A DNA stretch of 64,000 nucleotides, taken from contig NW_019028988.1 in the NCBI RefSeq assembly GCF_002105155.1, positions 496,001 to 560,000 on the forward strand, written 5' to 3'. Below the pieces are notes generated by a model. The model made no database searches and was not told the origin of the DNA. It saw nothing but the letters and a program-made list of their open reading frames with translations. The first letter of the stretch is position 1, and each line of letters starts with the position of its first letter. The position numbers were made by a program, and so were the translations under genes. Below, piece by piece: positions 54,314 to 64,000 of the stretch. This DNA is from Lobosporangium transversale. Its lineage: Eukaryota; Mortierellomycota; Mortierellomycetes; Mortierellales; Mortierellaceae.

Positions 54314-55167
54314 AACATTTCAAGGACAAAACTTGGAGAAAACCTAGCAGTCTAATAAAGACTATCAAGAGGTGACCCAGGCTGATGTTTTTTTTTTTCC
54401 TTTTTGTAATTAATAAAGCACAGGACTAGACAGGTTCTTCAAGAGCAATAGGGGGATTTCGGTGACCAAAGGATCAAATAGGACTGGAGAGGATAAGGAA
54501 ATAACCGGAATTGACGTTAATAAGTAGCAAGCCCAAACGAACATAGATCTTCGTTCCTCTCACGAGTTAATCTATTACATGTTCCTAGTCTAAATCTTGA
54601 CCCTGATGGTGTTCCCTAACACCATTGTGGCCCTTTTGCCTTTTGTTCAAAATCTAATGCAGCTCAATTTATCAAAAACTATCACGCACGGCTCTGAATT
54701 TTTCTTTTTGCTCCGAATTGTTGCGTCCCCCCCGGATTTTTCCCCAGATTCTGCTTTTTATGTGTGTTTCAGCAAGAAAAGGTTTAGAGGGCATATGTAC
54801 ATTTCTTAATACAAATATCACATCATAAACCGTTTGACCCCAGTTTTTTTTCTGCGCACTTGACTCTCAGCTTCGGAAAAGAAACCGAGGAGGAAGAAGG
54901 AAGGGAGAAAATGGGCGTAAAGGGCTTGATTGAGCCAATACATGCTTAGTATGCGTGTGATGGTTTTTACTTGACTTTTGCTCATTTGATTCGTCAGTAA
55001 GTCCAGTAGCTACTTTCATGGGCCTATATCGCTGCAGGTTTCTCTCTCTCTTTTTCTGTGTTCTGGCCCACTCCGTTTCAGGAAGTTCAACTGTTTTCTT
55101 GATCAGAATTGACCTTTAACAGACAAATACATTCATTTACTTTTATAGTCTCTTAGTGCGTCTAGGC

Positions 55168-55201
<34 letters not shown>

Positions 55202-56157
55202 TTGCTTAACAAGCATTTGGCTGTTGGGAAATTCCGTGGATATTGGAATGGAGGATGGTTGATCAGCTTGGGATCGTACCCTTGGCAGAGGCTTCTTTAG
55301 AGAGAAAATAGTCTTGTTAAACTGTAAGACAACTCACCTTTTCAACCATCACCCGGGTTGGTTATTTTCGTATTGTTTCAATTGTTTCAATAAAGTCGAA
55401 CGTATTCACTTACAGTCACTTTCCTAAGGTGGCACTCTAGCAGCCGTCATTTGGGAACCAAGGATCTATTAACAATAGAGAGACATTGGTGCAATCCGGT
55501 TTGTTGCATATTGATGAAAATGTACTTTAGAGTTCAGTTGGTTGAATGACCCACAAACTGCTGCAATACACAAAACCTTCTCTTCTTTCAACTCCTTAAC
55601 ACTCTTTTTCTTTTCCTCTTGACCAGTTTGCACTATAATTGCTTGTAAAAACTATATCTCCCTTCCTATTCCACTCTTCTTTTCACATCTTTTTTCTGTT
55701 TCATTTTTTTTCTTTCTTTTTGTTTTCTTTCTAGTATATTGTATTCTTTGCTTTCGTTCGTTCAAAGCTTTTCATCTTTCTCATTTCGATTGCAACTTGC
55801 ATTCGTTCTTCATCTGTGTGTGTGTGTGTTGAATGGAATTGCACTTTTTTTTATTTCACACTGTAGATCTTTTGTTACAAGAAATTTATACTCGACACTC
55901 CTCTCCTTCGCATCCCACACAACACATACATTCCTGCACATCCCTCTGCATATCAACCCTCTACCGATCTTCTCTCTAAAAAAAAAAAAATCCACCCTTG
56001 CATCATCTGGAGAACTTCTCCAGTCCTCTTTTTTTGTTCCTGGATCATTACTTACATCTCGTCTAGCACTATCATCTTTTGTATACAGTATATTCTCTCT
56101 CTTCACTCGCTACTGCATAACCTTGCTTCATTTACCTTCACCCATAATTTATCCAGA
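54314..56157. promoter_or_regulatory. Upstream region and CT-rich leader of the Zn2Cys6 gene
   Basis: I see no gene. An A-run lies at 55171-55198. From about 55570 to 56157 the plus strand is strongly pyrimidine-rich (TTTTTCTTTCTTTTTGTTTTC, CTCTCTTCACTCGC), with a TG repeat at 55816-55829. This is probably a long promoter and 5' leader. Confidence 0.4.
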
Positions 56158-59100
56158 ATGACTTTCTCCGGTCTTCTCATTGTACGTGATCCTAAGCAAA
56201 GCTGCAAGGGAGGCGTTCAGTCATCCACTTCTCCTTCCTTCTCCACCACTACTTCACCAACGTCTGCGACAGCTAAATCCCCACAGTTAGAACAGCAGCA
56301 ATCTTCAAAGCAATATACAGCATCATCCTCTAGACAGGACCTGAATCGACGATCCACTAGTCCAACACTAAATACAATCTCAGCAAAGTCAACAAATGGG
56401 TCTGAAATGGCATCGGATATGCTCTCTATGGCAAAGAGCACAAATATCACTGCGAGCGACGCGAGCCAGTCAACAATCCCTACTTCCCAATTATCATCAC
56501 CACCATCGTCGTCATCAATGCCATCGATGAGCCTAATGGAAAGTCCCTTAGGAGGTCTCGTCCAGGTGGATATGGTCAATACCTCGATGCTTCTTGAGCA
56601 ACATAGTATCCATGCTACAGAGGCAACATCAACAGCTCAATTGACTTCATCCACGAGTGCTTCACTGACTTTGTCTCCCTTGACCTCATCAATGGATATG
56701 CAACAACGACAACAGATTCCGACAGCTTCGCCCATTGCCACACCCATACCAACTTCGACTTTAACTTCATCAAAAACTTCCTCAATTGGTAAGAAAAAAG
56801 GAGCGCCCCAGAATCTCAGCCCAGCACATAGCGCTGCCTACAGGAAACGCCTGAATGTCAACCAAGGTAATTTATTTTTAATTTATTTGTTTTTTTTTAT
56901 TTTAAGCCTTCCCTTCTCTCCCCACATGCAGAAGTATACTTTGTTGGTGGAAATAATAGAACAATGATCGTCGCCAGATTTGGACTCAAATAAGACTCTT
57001 CCTCACTTGTCATTGGATGAGTGTCCGTCATGATATATTTCAGTCCCCAGAGATAAAAAAAAAAAAATGAAAATCTCCGACTAGCACATCCAGATAAACT
57101 AAAATTACACGTAATACGTACATTACATTGCATTGCATACATGATAATAGTATGCGACTGGTGCAGGTACCGTAAAATCAGGTGCGACCGAGAGTCACCT
57201 TGTAACTCCTGTCAACATTCCAAGCGAGAATGTGTCCGTACCCCTCCTTCAGTCCTGCTCAGCAGATCCAACGCTGCCAACGCTGCTGTTGCTGCCTCCG
57301 CTGGTGTCGAGTCTTCGCCTTCAAGCCCAATTACCATCACTAATAAAACAAAACGCAGTCGTGTTGACACAAAGGATGTGCAATCTCCTCGTGGCAACAA
57401 GTCTTATCGGAGCAGTAGTATCTCTTCATATCACAGTTCATCTTATACCTCCTACTCCTCAGACCAAGATGAGAATGATGAACATGACGATGCAGCGTCT
57501 ACTCGTAGCGGCTCCACAAAGACTGGTGCCTCTTCTGTGTCACCTGTTGTAGGGTCTCTCACCTTGGCCGGTTTGGGTCTCGGTAGCCTCGCTGGGGTCT
57601 TGGATACTTCAAGCAACGATATGCAATTAGATACACCACCTGTATCATCTTCGTTTCCGAACGCTGCATTTGCGCTAGGGCAAACACAGGCGCCAACAAT
57701 GCAAGGTGGTTCAGAATCAGGAGCATGGAGACCCTCCAGTGTACCCCAGGATCAAGAGACTTTAGAGCGTATGAGGCGAATTGAACTCTTACTGAGCAGC
57801 GTCATCCCTGGCGCCGCTGAATTTATTACAAATGGAGCAAATGGTTCTCAGCTGTTGCAGCATCAGCAGCGACAGGCATCACCGCATGGAGGCCGCGCCG
57901 ATAAGAAACCATTGTCTGTCATCACACAAGGTTTGAATCAACTGCAGCAACGTGACATGACCATGTCGCCTATGGAACGTCTCTCAAATATCTCCCTTGC
58001 CTCGCCTGCTGTGAAGGATTCATCGTCAATGCAAAACAATGTTCATGAAGAGAAGCTCAATTTGCAACAACTACAGCAGCAGCAGAACCATCAATCGCCG
58101 CTAGACTATGCAGAGAGAATGAAGCGTATTGAGATGCTCCTGGTCACAGTTCAAGATCTACCCATTGCCAAGGCCCTCATCGGACAATCTCAGGACATCT
58201 CTCAGTCCTCACGAAGCAAGGACGGTGATATTCAAGAGAACAGCAGACCTCAAAAGAAAATGCCGAAGGTATGATTATATATAGTTTATTATTCTTATTA
58301 TTATTTTTTTAAAAAAAAAAAAAAAAAAAGTTGCTAAACAATCCATTGCCACTTCCTCCTTCTGAGTTTAGAAGTACAAGAGCGATCCAAAGAAAAATCT
58401 AATCATCAACAGCAATGGTCAAGTTGTCAAGCGACCTCACGTGGCTGCTGGATTCGCAGGCCAAAAGCCGCCACCAAAATTGCCTCAAGCGATTGCAGAG
58501 GCAGCCCAGAAGAAACAAGGCGCCCGCAAAAAACGAACTTCTGCAGCGGCGACTCGAGCGACGACTGCCAATGCCAGCGCTAATGCTAATACAAATGCCG
58601 AGAAGAACTCGAGCACCGCACGAGCTGCCAGAGAAGCCTCAGTTAAAACTATGACCTCTGAGCAGGCTCATGAGAGTATTAAGCCCGATTTGAAAACAGT
58701 AACTCCCTCTCCAACCGCCTCGCTTGAAATCCCATCTGCGATTGGAAATGAAAACATTATGCAATTTGACCCTAACCAGACGCTAATGATGCCGCAGCAT
58801 GATTCATATCATCGTGGTTCAATTCCAGTTGCCCAGCAACAACCACAGCCACAGCAACATTCGTCTTATCGCAACTATCAGCAGCAATTTCAACTGCCGA
58901 TGACAAACACTGCTTCGATGACCATTCCTTTGAACACCATTGGGACTTATGAGTCATTGGTCGTCCCTGCATCATCTTCTCCAGCATCATCCGTAGCGTC
59001 TTCTCCTCGAAGCGCAAAGGCAGAGCCCGTAATCCCAGATGGATCACTTCAAGGGAAAAATATGGGAGACATGGAGTTGAATGACTCTAGATTATCTTCC

Positions 59101-60018
59101 TTGGGTCTAGAAGGATCGCAGATAGAGCATCAATACGCTTTTATGCAACAGCAACATCCAATCCATTCATTCTCTGGTGACCAATTTCAAGCTGGGTTTG
59201 ATTTTGCAAGCGAAAGTACAAGTCAGCAGCAGCAACAAACTTTCCACCCCCATCTGTCACAACAACATGGTGCCATTGCATTTCCTCAGCACGCAGCTTT
59301 CAGCGATTTTGGTTTGGATATGGATGAGTCGCTGGAAGCATTAATGAAGAAGGATGTTGTTGGTCCTTTAGGTGGAATTACAGGAAATCTTGCGGATAGT
59401 TCTAGTACTACTTTACTTCAAGGACATCATGGATCCACACCGTTCAATTCAGCAATCTATGACAATCAGTTTGGTTTCTTTCAACAACAGCAGCAACAAC
59501 AGCAGCAGCAGCCATCACAATCATTACAACAGCAAATGGATTATCAAGATGTTTTGGGATCAATGTGGACCTCTGGACAGACTGGATCGTTCAGTGTCCC
59601 TGCTCATAACAATCCACAAAACCCTTGGTCTCATCAATCTTCACAAAGTATTAACATTAGTGCGGATGATTCCTCACAACCTGAGATGGAGCTCAAAGAA
59701 GGACAAAGCCAGGAGCAGCCGCAGCAACAAATGAATAATGCCCATGCTCTGTTCCAGCAGCAATTTCAACAACAACGGAGGCATCAGCATCAGCAGCAGG
59801 AACAGATGAGGAAAAACTCGATTGTTTTGGGTATGCATCAGCATTTGCAACAACAGCAACGGACATCAATTCCACACCAACTTCAGCAAACTTTTTATAT
59901 CCCACAGAACCATGACGACGACGATGATGATGATGATGACGAGGGCGGACTCCAAACGTTGTACGATGGGAATAAGATCAACAACATTAAGAGCTCAACC
60001 CCTTCTATGGACGCATAG
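56158..60018 (+). CDS. Zn2Cys6 (GAL4-type) transcription factor
   Basis: Exons 56158-56866, 57151-58268 and 58372-60018 give 1157 residues. The DNA-binding cluster spans the first intron: exon 1 ends AYRKRLNVNQ and exon 2 supplies VCDWCRYRKIRCDRESPC and NSCQHSKREC. The six cysteines are 238, 241, 248, 254, 257 and 264 (spacing C2C6C5C2C6C), so all zinc ligands are present. Arg/Lys between the second and third cysteines is typical of DNA contact. The rest is low complexity: an N-terminal Ser/Thr region of 230 residues, basic stretches, and a Gln-rich C terminus with CAG/CAA repeats and an acidic run of nine Asp near the end, likely an activation region. I see no fungal-specific transcription factor domain (Fungal_trans). 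Having the cluster near residue 240, not at the N terminus, is less common. The target genes are unknown. Confidence 0.9.
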
Positions 60019-60177
60019 AAGAAAAAAAAATCGTCGTTATTCAAATGGTCTTCTTCTCTATTATTGACCACTTTGTCGATATTTGTTTTTATAACTGTAC
60101 TATAGTCCATTGTCTTTTTGTCCTATCATCTTTGCATTAAAATAATAATAAAAATTACATGTATCAATCATTATCAC

Positions 60178-60210
<33 letters not shown>

Positions 60211-60238
60211 GACTGGCTTTTATTTATTGTTCTTTGTA

Positions 60239-60267
<29 letters not shown>
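60019..60267. other. Convergent 3' spacer with two T-runs
   Basis: The transcription factor and the acetyl-CoA synthetase converge here. T-runs lie at 60179-60205 and 60246-60269; the second one touches the synthetase stop codon. It probably holds both 3' ends. Confidence 0.45.
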
Positions 60268-60269
<2 letters not shown>

Positions 60270-62970
60270 ATTGAGCGGCTGCGCTCTTGACTTTGGCTAT
60301 TAAAGCCTCGACTACGCTAGGATCTGCCAGGGTAGAGATATCACCCAAGGAATCTGCTTCGCCCGCGACGATCTTTCTCAAGATTCGTCGCATCAATTTA
60401 CCAGAACGAGTTTTGGGCAAGTCCTCGACCAAATAGATACGTTTTGGGGCTGCGAAGGGGCCAATAACCTTTCTGACTTGGAGGGCCAATTCTTTGGTTA
60501 GATCATTAGCAAATGCACGAGAATGACCAGAGGCCAGACCGGGCTTGAGACAGACAAAGGCATGGATACATTGGCCCGTGACTTCATCGTTAGCACCGAT
60601 GACAGCAGTCTCAGCCACGGCGTGGTGGACGATCAATGCAGACTCGATTTCCGCTGTCGACAATCGATGTCCTGAGACATTGATCACATCATCGACACGT
60701 CCTCCGACCCAGATATAACCATCCTTATCACGGCTGGCGCCATCACCTGTGAAATAGTATCCAGAATAGGGTCGAAGGTATGTCTCCAGAAAGCGTTGAT
60801 GATTGCCATAGATAGAGCGTGCGATCGAGGGCCAAGGACGTTTCACTGCCAATACACCCGAAACGCTGTTGCCAGTCAACTCTTTGCCTGTCACAGGATC
60901 GAGGATCGCTAATTCAATCCCGAAGAAGGGAAGTGTCGCAGAACCAGCTTTTGTGGGGATAGCGCCCGGTAAGGGAGTGACGATGTGGCTTCCGGTCTCT
61001 GTCTGCCAATATGTATCCACGATAGCACATCGACCTTTACCAACCTTATCATTGTACCAGTGCCATGCCTCTGGATTAATGGGCTCTCCCACAGATCCGA
61101 GGACACGCAAACTGGACAGATCATGGCCCTCAACCCATTCATCTCCCAAGCGACGCAAAGCACGGATGGCGGTAGGAGCAGTGTAGAACTGAGTGATTTT
61201 GTGTTTTGCAATCAGTTCCCAATATCTGGATGGGGTTGGATAAGTTGGAATGGATTCGAACAAGACTGTGGTGGCACCCAAGGCCAATGGACCATAGACA
61301 ATATAGGTATGACCTGTGATCCAGCCTACGTCGGCCATGCAGGCAAAGATATCGCCTGGATGATAATCAAATACATATTTCACTGTAGCAGCTGCTCCTA
61401 AAAGAAAACCACCGGTTGTATGCAACACGCCCTTGGGTTTCCCAGTCGAGCCCGAGGTGTACAGCAGAAAGAGAGGATCCTCTGAATGCATCTCCTCTGG
61501 TGGGAGGTACGTAGGCGTACGAGAAACTTCTTGACTCCACCAATGGTCACGACCTGGTGTCATGGGCACATCAGCTCCAGTACGTTCACAGACGAGAACA
61601 GTTTCGACCATGGGACAAGACTTTAGGGCCTCATCCACAATTTTTTTGATCTCAATAGTCTTGCCTCCACGTCTGCCTTGATCTGCAGTGAGGACAAGAC
61701 GGGACTGAGCATCTTGAACACGATCTCGAAGGGCCTCGGCCGAGAATCCTGCAAAGACCACGGAGTGTAAAGCTCCGATACGAGCACAGGCTAAGATTGC
61801 AGTCACAGCCTCAGGGATCATGGGCATATAAATCGCTACTGTGTCGCCTTTTCGGATACCTTTTGCTCGAAGTACACCTGCAAGCTGACACACATCGCGA
61901 AGAAGTTGACCATAGGTGATATTTTCGGATTGGTTGGGTTCATCTGATTCATAGATGATGGCCACCTTTTTATTTTTTATTTTTTATTTTTTATTTTTTA
62001 TTTTTTATTTTTTATTTTTTTATTTTTTTATTTTTTTATTTTTTTATTTTTTGTTAGAAATTTTGATGAACATTTAAGGGCATTTTGACAAAGTATTTTT
62101 TCTTTTTTTTTCTCACGACACAAAAAGAGTCGGGCAACGCTCTACTTCTTGTTATTTACCTTCTTTGGGTTCTCAATAGCATGACGATCAACACAGTTGT
62201 ATGAAGCGTTTATTCGGCCATCCAGAAACCAAGCGACATCACCATATTTAAATCCTCCATGTCGGACACGGTTGAAAGGTTTGGACCAGGTGAGAAGGTC
62301 TGTTGCAAGCTATTGGGGAGAAGAAGACGAAGACCGATGTTAGTAATAATGATAATTTCAATGATAATATTGATACTTTCTTTTAAACAAGCAAGTTACA
62401 AACGAAGCAATAAAAGAGATGTGGCACAAGATAATGAATGATCCTTCTCTCTTTCTCGCACACTCTCTCTTGATCTTGTACTTTGATTTTTTTTTTTTTT
62501 TTTTTTTTATCGATTGTCATTCCATTACACTAGTTCCTTCAGCATCCTTTTTTTTCTTTTTTACACTGTATGCTTGTACATGTTCACCACCTTTGAAAGA
62601 AAGTAGAAGCATCTATTTGCAACACAACACTTGTCCCTCATCTCACCTACCAAAGATAAACCTTATTTCTGAATGAATGGTTGATGGAAGGAAGAAGAGG
62701 GGTAGAGAGTTGGCAATTGACGCCTTTTGTTCTGATATATATATATATATATATAAAGAAAGAAAGAAAGAGAGAGAAAGAGAGAGTCGACTCCATATCA
62801 TGTCATATCATTATTATTACCTTGCCAAAGAATTCATCGGGCTGTTCAATACTTTGTTGATACAGTTCTTTGTATTGTTGCAACGATGAGATGTAAGGCT
62901 CTGGACACTGAGCCGGGTCCAAAAGCCTCTGTGGGACGGGGTATAACTCTCCGTCAGGGATATCGGCCAT
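60268..62970 (-). CDS. ACS1: Acetyl-CoA synthetase (AMP-forming)
   Basis: Exons 62970-62821, 62309-62160 and 61965-60268 in transcription order give 665 residues, the usual length for fungal Acs/FacA. The enzyme makes acetyl-CoA from acetate, ATP and CoA through acetyl-AMP, in cytosol and nucleus. Exon 1 has the N-terminal ACAS_N pattern ([25 protein letters not shown]) and exon 2 continues with [14 protein letters not shown] and [13 protein letters not shown]. Exon 3 holds the adenylate P-loop [12 protein letters not shown] (about 269-280), the acyl-pocket motif [11 protein letters not shown], the hinge [20 protein letters not shown], and the catalytic lysine in [15 protein letters not shown] (Lys623), a known acetylation site in the family. 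Intron 2 has an A-rich 3' end on the coding strand, without a pyrimidine tract. Confidence 0.95.
61967..62052. repeat. T(5-7)A microsatellite in ACS intron 2
   Basis: The plus strand reads TTTTTTA repeated about eleven times, with T-run length rising from six to seven towards 62052. It lies within the second intron of the acetyl-CoA synthetase gene, next to the 3' splice site on the coding strand. Confidence 0.9.
62735..62786. repeat. AT and GAAA/GA microsatellite in ACS intron 1
   Basis: About ten AT units (62735-62755) are followed by GAAA and GA repeats up to 62786. The array lies in the first, 511-bp intron of the acetyl-CoA synthetase gene. Confidence 0.85.
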
Positions 62971-63149
62971 TTTTATTTATTTATTTATTACTTCTTCAAT
63001 TGTAAATAAGAAAAGAGTCAGCAGAGATGTGGAGCAATAAGTAAAAAAAAAAATAAAAAAAATAAAAAAAAAAGAAATGAAATGAAATGGAAGAGCGGAG
63101 AACTCTGTTTAGGTTAAAGAAGCAACGTTAAAGAGAGGAAATAAGAAAG

Positions 63150-63183
<34 letters not shown>

Positions 63184-63441
63184 AAAAGAAAAAAAAGAAA
63201 AGAAAGGAAAAAAGAGAGAGGATTGACGTCCTCCTCCCCCCCTTCCAACTTTTTTAATTGTGCTCTCGCATGCTAAATGGCTGGGGGAGACCTTGGCCCT
63301 CGAGGAGGAAGCAATTGATCATTTAGACCATTTGTCATGAGGAAGAATGTTAAAATAGTCCGATACGAAATGTGCAAACACACTCTTCCTTCAGCGCCAA
63401 CACATCCTTCTTTCCCATTGTGTACATGAACATGTGTTTGG

Positions 63442-63472
<31 letters not shown>

Positions 63473-64000
63473 GCAACCCATTGCATTATCGACAATATCA
63501 CTGTTGACCCTATGAGAAATGTGGTCCATCTAAATAGGAGAAACTACAGAAGCCTTTGTTTAAATATTTTCCCATTGAGTTAGGGGAGCATTGATTTCTC
63601 CTCGCATTGACCATACATTTGTACAAGACAATTGGGGGTACAATCAATTTTATCTTTTTATTATGAAAATGAATATTTCAGTCTATGTATTGTTCCTCCC
63701 ATTTCCTCCTAATAATGTCTTCAGATCCTCACACAGCTAACACAGCAATAACAATCATAATAATTTGATTATGTGCTGGCTTGTTGTTTTTCTTTTTTCT
63801 TTTTTCTTTTTTTTCTTTCTTTCTTAGGAAGTAAATGACATGAAAAGTAAAAAAAAAAAAAAAAAAAAAAATATGGCAAATAAACCTTCTATAGAGTATA
63901 AAAAAAAATAAAAGTCAAACTAAAGTTATATACACAACAAAGAGCAAGAGAAAGAGAAGAAAAAAAAAAAAAAAAAAAAAAAGAAAAGAGAGAGAAAGCG
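62971..64000. promoter_or_regulatory. Upstream region of acetyl-CoA synthetase
   Basis: No gene is visible in the last kilobase. It has an A-run of 32 bases (63150-63181), a T-run at 63442-63468, further A-runs at 63849-63870 and 63961-63981, and purine-rich tracts that are CT-rich on the transcribed sense of the synthetase gene. The last bases are GA-rich and run off the window. Confidence 0.45.

Overview
The window is nuclear DNA of a filamentous fungus, very probably a Mortierellomycete (Mortierella sensu lato). The strongest evidence is an eight-exon gene at 14381-17094. Its 446-residue product is, as I recall the family, nearly identical along its whole length to the Mortierella alpina delta-5 fatty acid desaturase used for arachidonic acid synthesis. 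Other fungal signs are spliceosomal GT-AG introns, a Zn2Cys6 transcription factor, ATP synthase subunit K and Imp1. The non-coding DNA is AT-rich and crowded with pure A or T runs of 15-35 bases, mostly in introns and between genes.

Layout, left to right. 1-3553: two serine/proline-rich proteins of unknown function, the first cut by the window edge. 3554-5703: mostly non-coding, with one weak coding island on the minus strand. 5704-7749: a YeiH/UPF0324-type membrane transporter. 8000-9863: a poorly resolved gene for a single-pass membrane protein. 9960-12074: INO80 complex subunit Ies2. 12247-14092 (minus): an SCI1-like RS-rich nuclear protein. 14381-17094: delta-5 desaturase. 17343-19798 (minus): arrestin-like trafficking adaptor. 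20782-22862: TPR-MYND protein. 23128-24969 (minus): a multipass membrane protein built with four microexons. 25587-29298 (minus): NIPA-type magnesium transporter. 30069-30783 (minus): ATP synthase subunit K. 32149-33149: Imp1 protease. 34418-36672: GPI-type aspartyl protease. 37258-39768: SUN-domain nuclear envelope protein. 39914-41999: coiled-coil protein. 42148-44837 (minus): HSPA12-like Hsp70 with a prion-like head. 45475-45956: Fmp46-like redox protein. 46210-48260 (minus): Cyk3/kyphoscoliosis-type transglutaminase-like protein. 48261-56157: a gene-poor interval with a Tc1/mariner relic. 56158-60018: Zn2Cys6 transcription factor. 60268-62970 (minus): acetyl-CoA synthetase. 62971-64000: its non-coding upstream region.

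The genes are ordinary housekeeping and regulatory genes in mixed orientation, not a cluster. Loose functional links exist: acetyl-CoA synthetase and the desaturase both feed lipid synthesis, and Imp1, ATP synthase subunit K and Fmp46 are mitochondrial. I saw no CRISPR array, rRNA, tRNA or clear new system. The most unusual items are the microexon run at 24095-24350, a perfect 30-bp palindrome just upstream of IMP1, a largely prokaryotic transporter family in a fungal gene with an intron, and the prion-like Hsp70. Exon boundaries were derived by hand from splice sites and frame continuity. Where a full chain is given, the exon lengths add up to an intact reading frame.
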